Assembly: GCA_026389415.1 (NCBI GenBank)
Contig: JAPLHX010000069.1
Location: 1-12,351 of the forward strand
Length of the DNA stretch: 12,351 nt
Direction of reading: 5' to 3'
DNA from: Coprothermobacterota bacterium
Lineage (GTDB): Bacteria; Caldisericota; JANLFM01
Shown: piece after piece, positions 12,302 to 12,351 of the stretch
Position numbering within the stretch: position 1 is the first letter of the stretch
Layout: each line of letters begins with the position of its first letter
Made by a program: the position numbers and the translations under genes
Notes under the pieces: model-generated
What the model was told of the DNA's origin: nothing
Database searches by the model: none
Seen by the model: the letters and a program-made list of their open reading frames with translations, nothing else

Positions 12302-12351
12302 ATGGAGAAAGCGCCAAGGCATTCGAGGCGTTTCAGTTCTATTTGGATATG
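12302..12351 (+). pseudogene. start of a phage-like gene, apparently frameshifted, cut by window end
   Basis: An ATG at 12302 with a good ribosome site (AGGAG at 12290-12294) opens a frame reading MEKAPRHSRRF, which resembles nothing. The frame one base over reads GESAKAFEAFQFYLDM up to the window end, close to the conserved N-terminus of phage or terminase-associated proteins (GESxKAFxAFxxYRDMG). Inserting one G after the ATG would join start and motif (ATG GGA GAA AGC). Either a one-base deletion or a sequencing error is likely. Confidence 0.4.

Noticed and set aside
12116..12322. Minus-strand ORF of 68 aa
   Set aside because: It is antisense to the conserved helix-turn-helix coding frame and has no supporting signal.

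Overview
This looks like a bacterial chromosome segment rich in defence genes, toxin-antitoxin pairs and mobile-element debris. Taxonomy is uncertain. A copper-amine-oxidase-type stalk-domain protein, a Thermus-like aminopropyltransferase and a DUF-poor, patchy gene layout would fit Chloroflexota or a related lineage, but no rRNA or single-copy marker is present to decide. Base composition varies along the window, as expected for an assembled accessory region.

Left part (1-5930). A partial YbaK/EbsC aminoacyl-tRNA deacylase leaves the window at base 1 on the minus strand. Next come a mazEF pair with a readable promoter and operator, the C-terminal remnant of a large restriction-modification enzyme, and an unknown 150-aa gene. 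A compact type II restriction-modification operon follows: a NotI-family nuclease (Cys4 metal site) overlapping a D12-class adenine methyltransferase. Beyond it are a small unknown ORF and the N-terminal nuclease domain of a type IIG/ISP-like enzyme cut off after 152 aa. That N-terminal fragment and the C-terminal remnant at 1188-1358 lie in the right order and orientation to be the two ends of one ancestral enzyme whose middle has been lost or replaced. A small-molecule-type SAM methyltransferase then has every hallmark of an integron gene cassette: a full attC site just upstream and a second attC box that contains its own stop codon.

Middle (5917-7240). Four copies of a palindromic REP-like repeat occur in the window, each touching a stop codon. 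Two of them, in inverted orientation, bracket an internally deleted remnant of a RAYT (REP-associated tyrosine transposase). A hemolysin III/PAQR membrane protein follows. The 3' half of a tRNA-Arg(TCG), with adjacent direct repeats, looks like the attachment-site scar of an integrated element lying on its right-hand side.

Right part (7468-12351). Here are a lipoprotein with SnoaL-like and PDZ domains, a secreted stalk-domain protein, an aminopropyltransferase (SpeE-like), a flavodoxin-domain protein, and a textbook MntA-HepT toxin-antitoxin pair. The window ends in broken coding sequence: a ParB/KorB-like helix-turn-helix pseudogene with an in-frame TGA, and the start of a phage-like gene that appears frameshifted.
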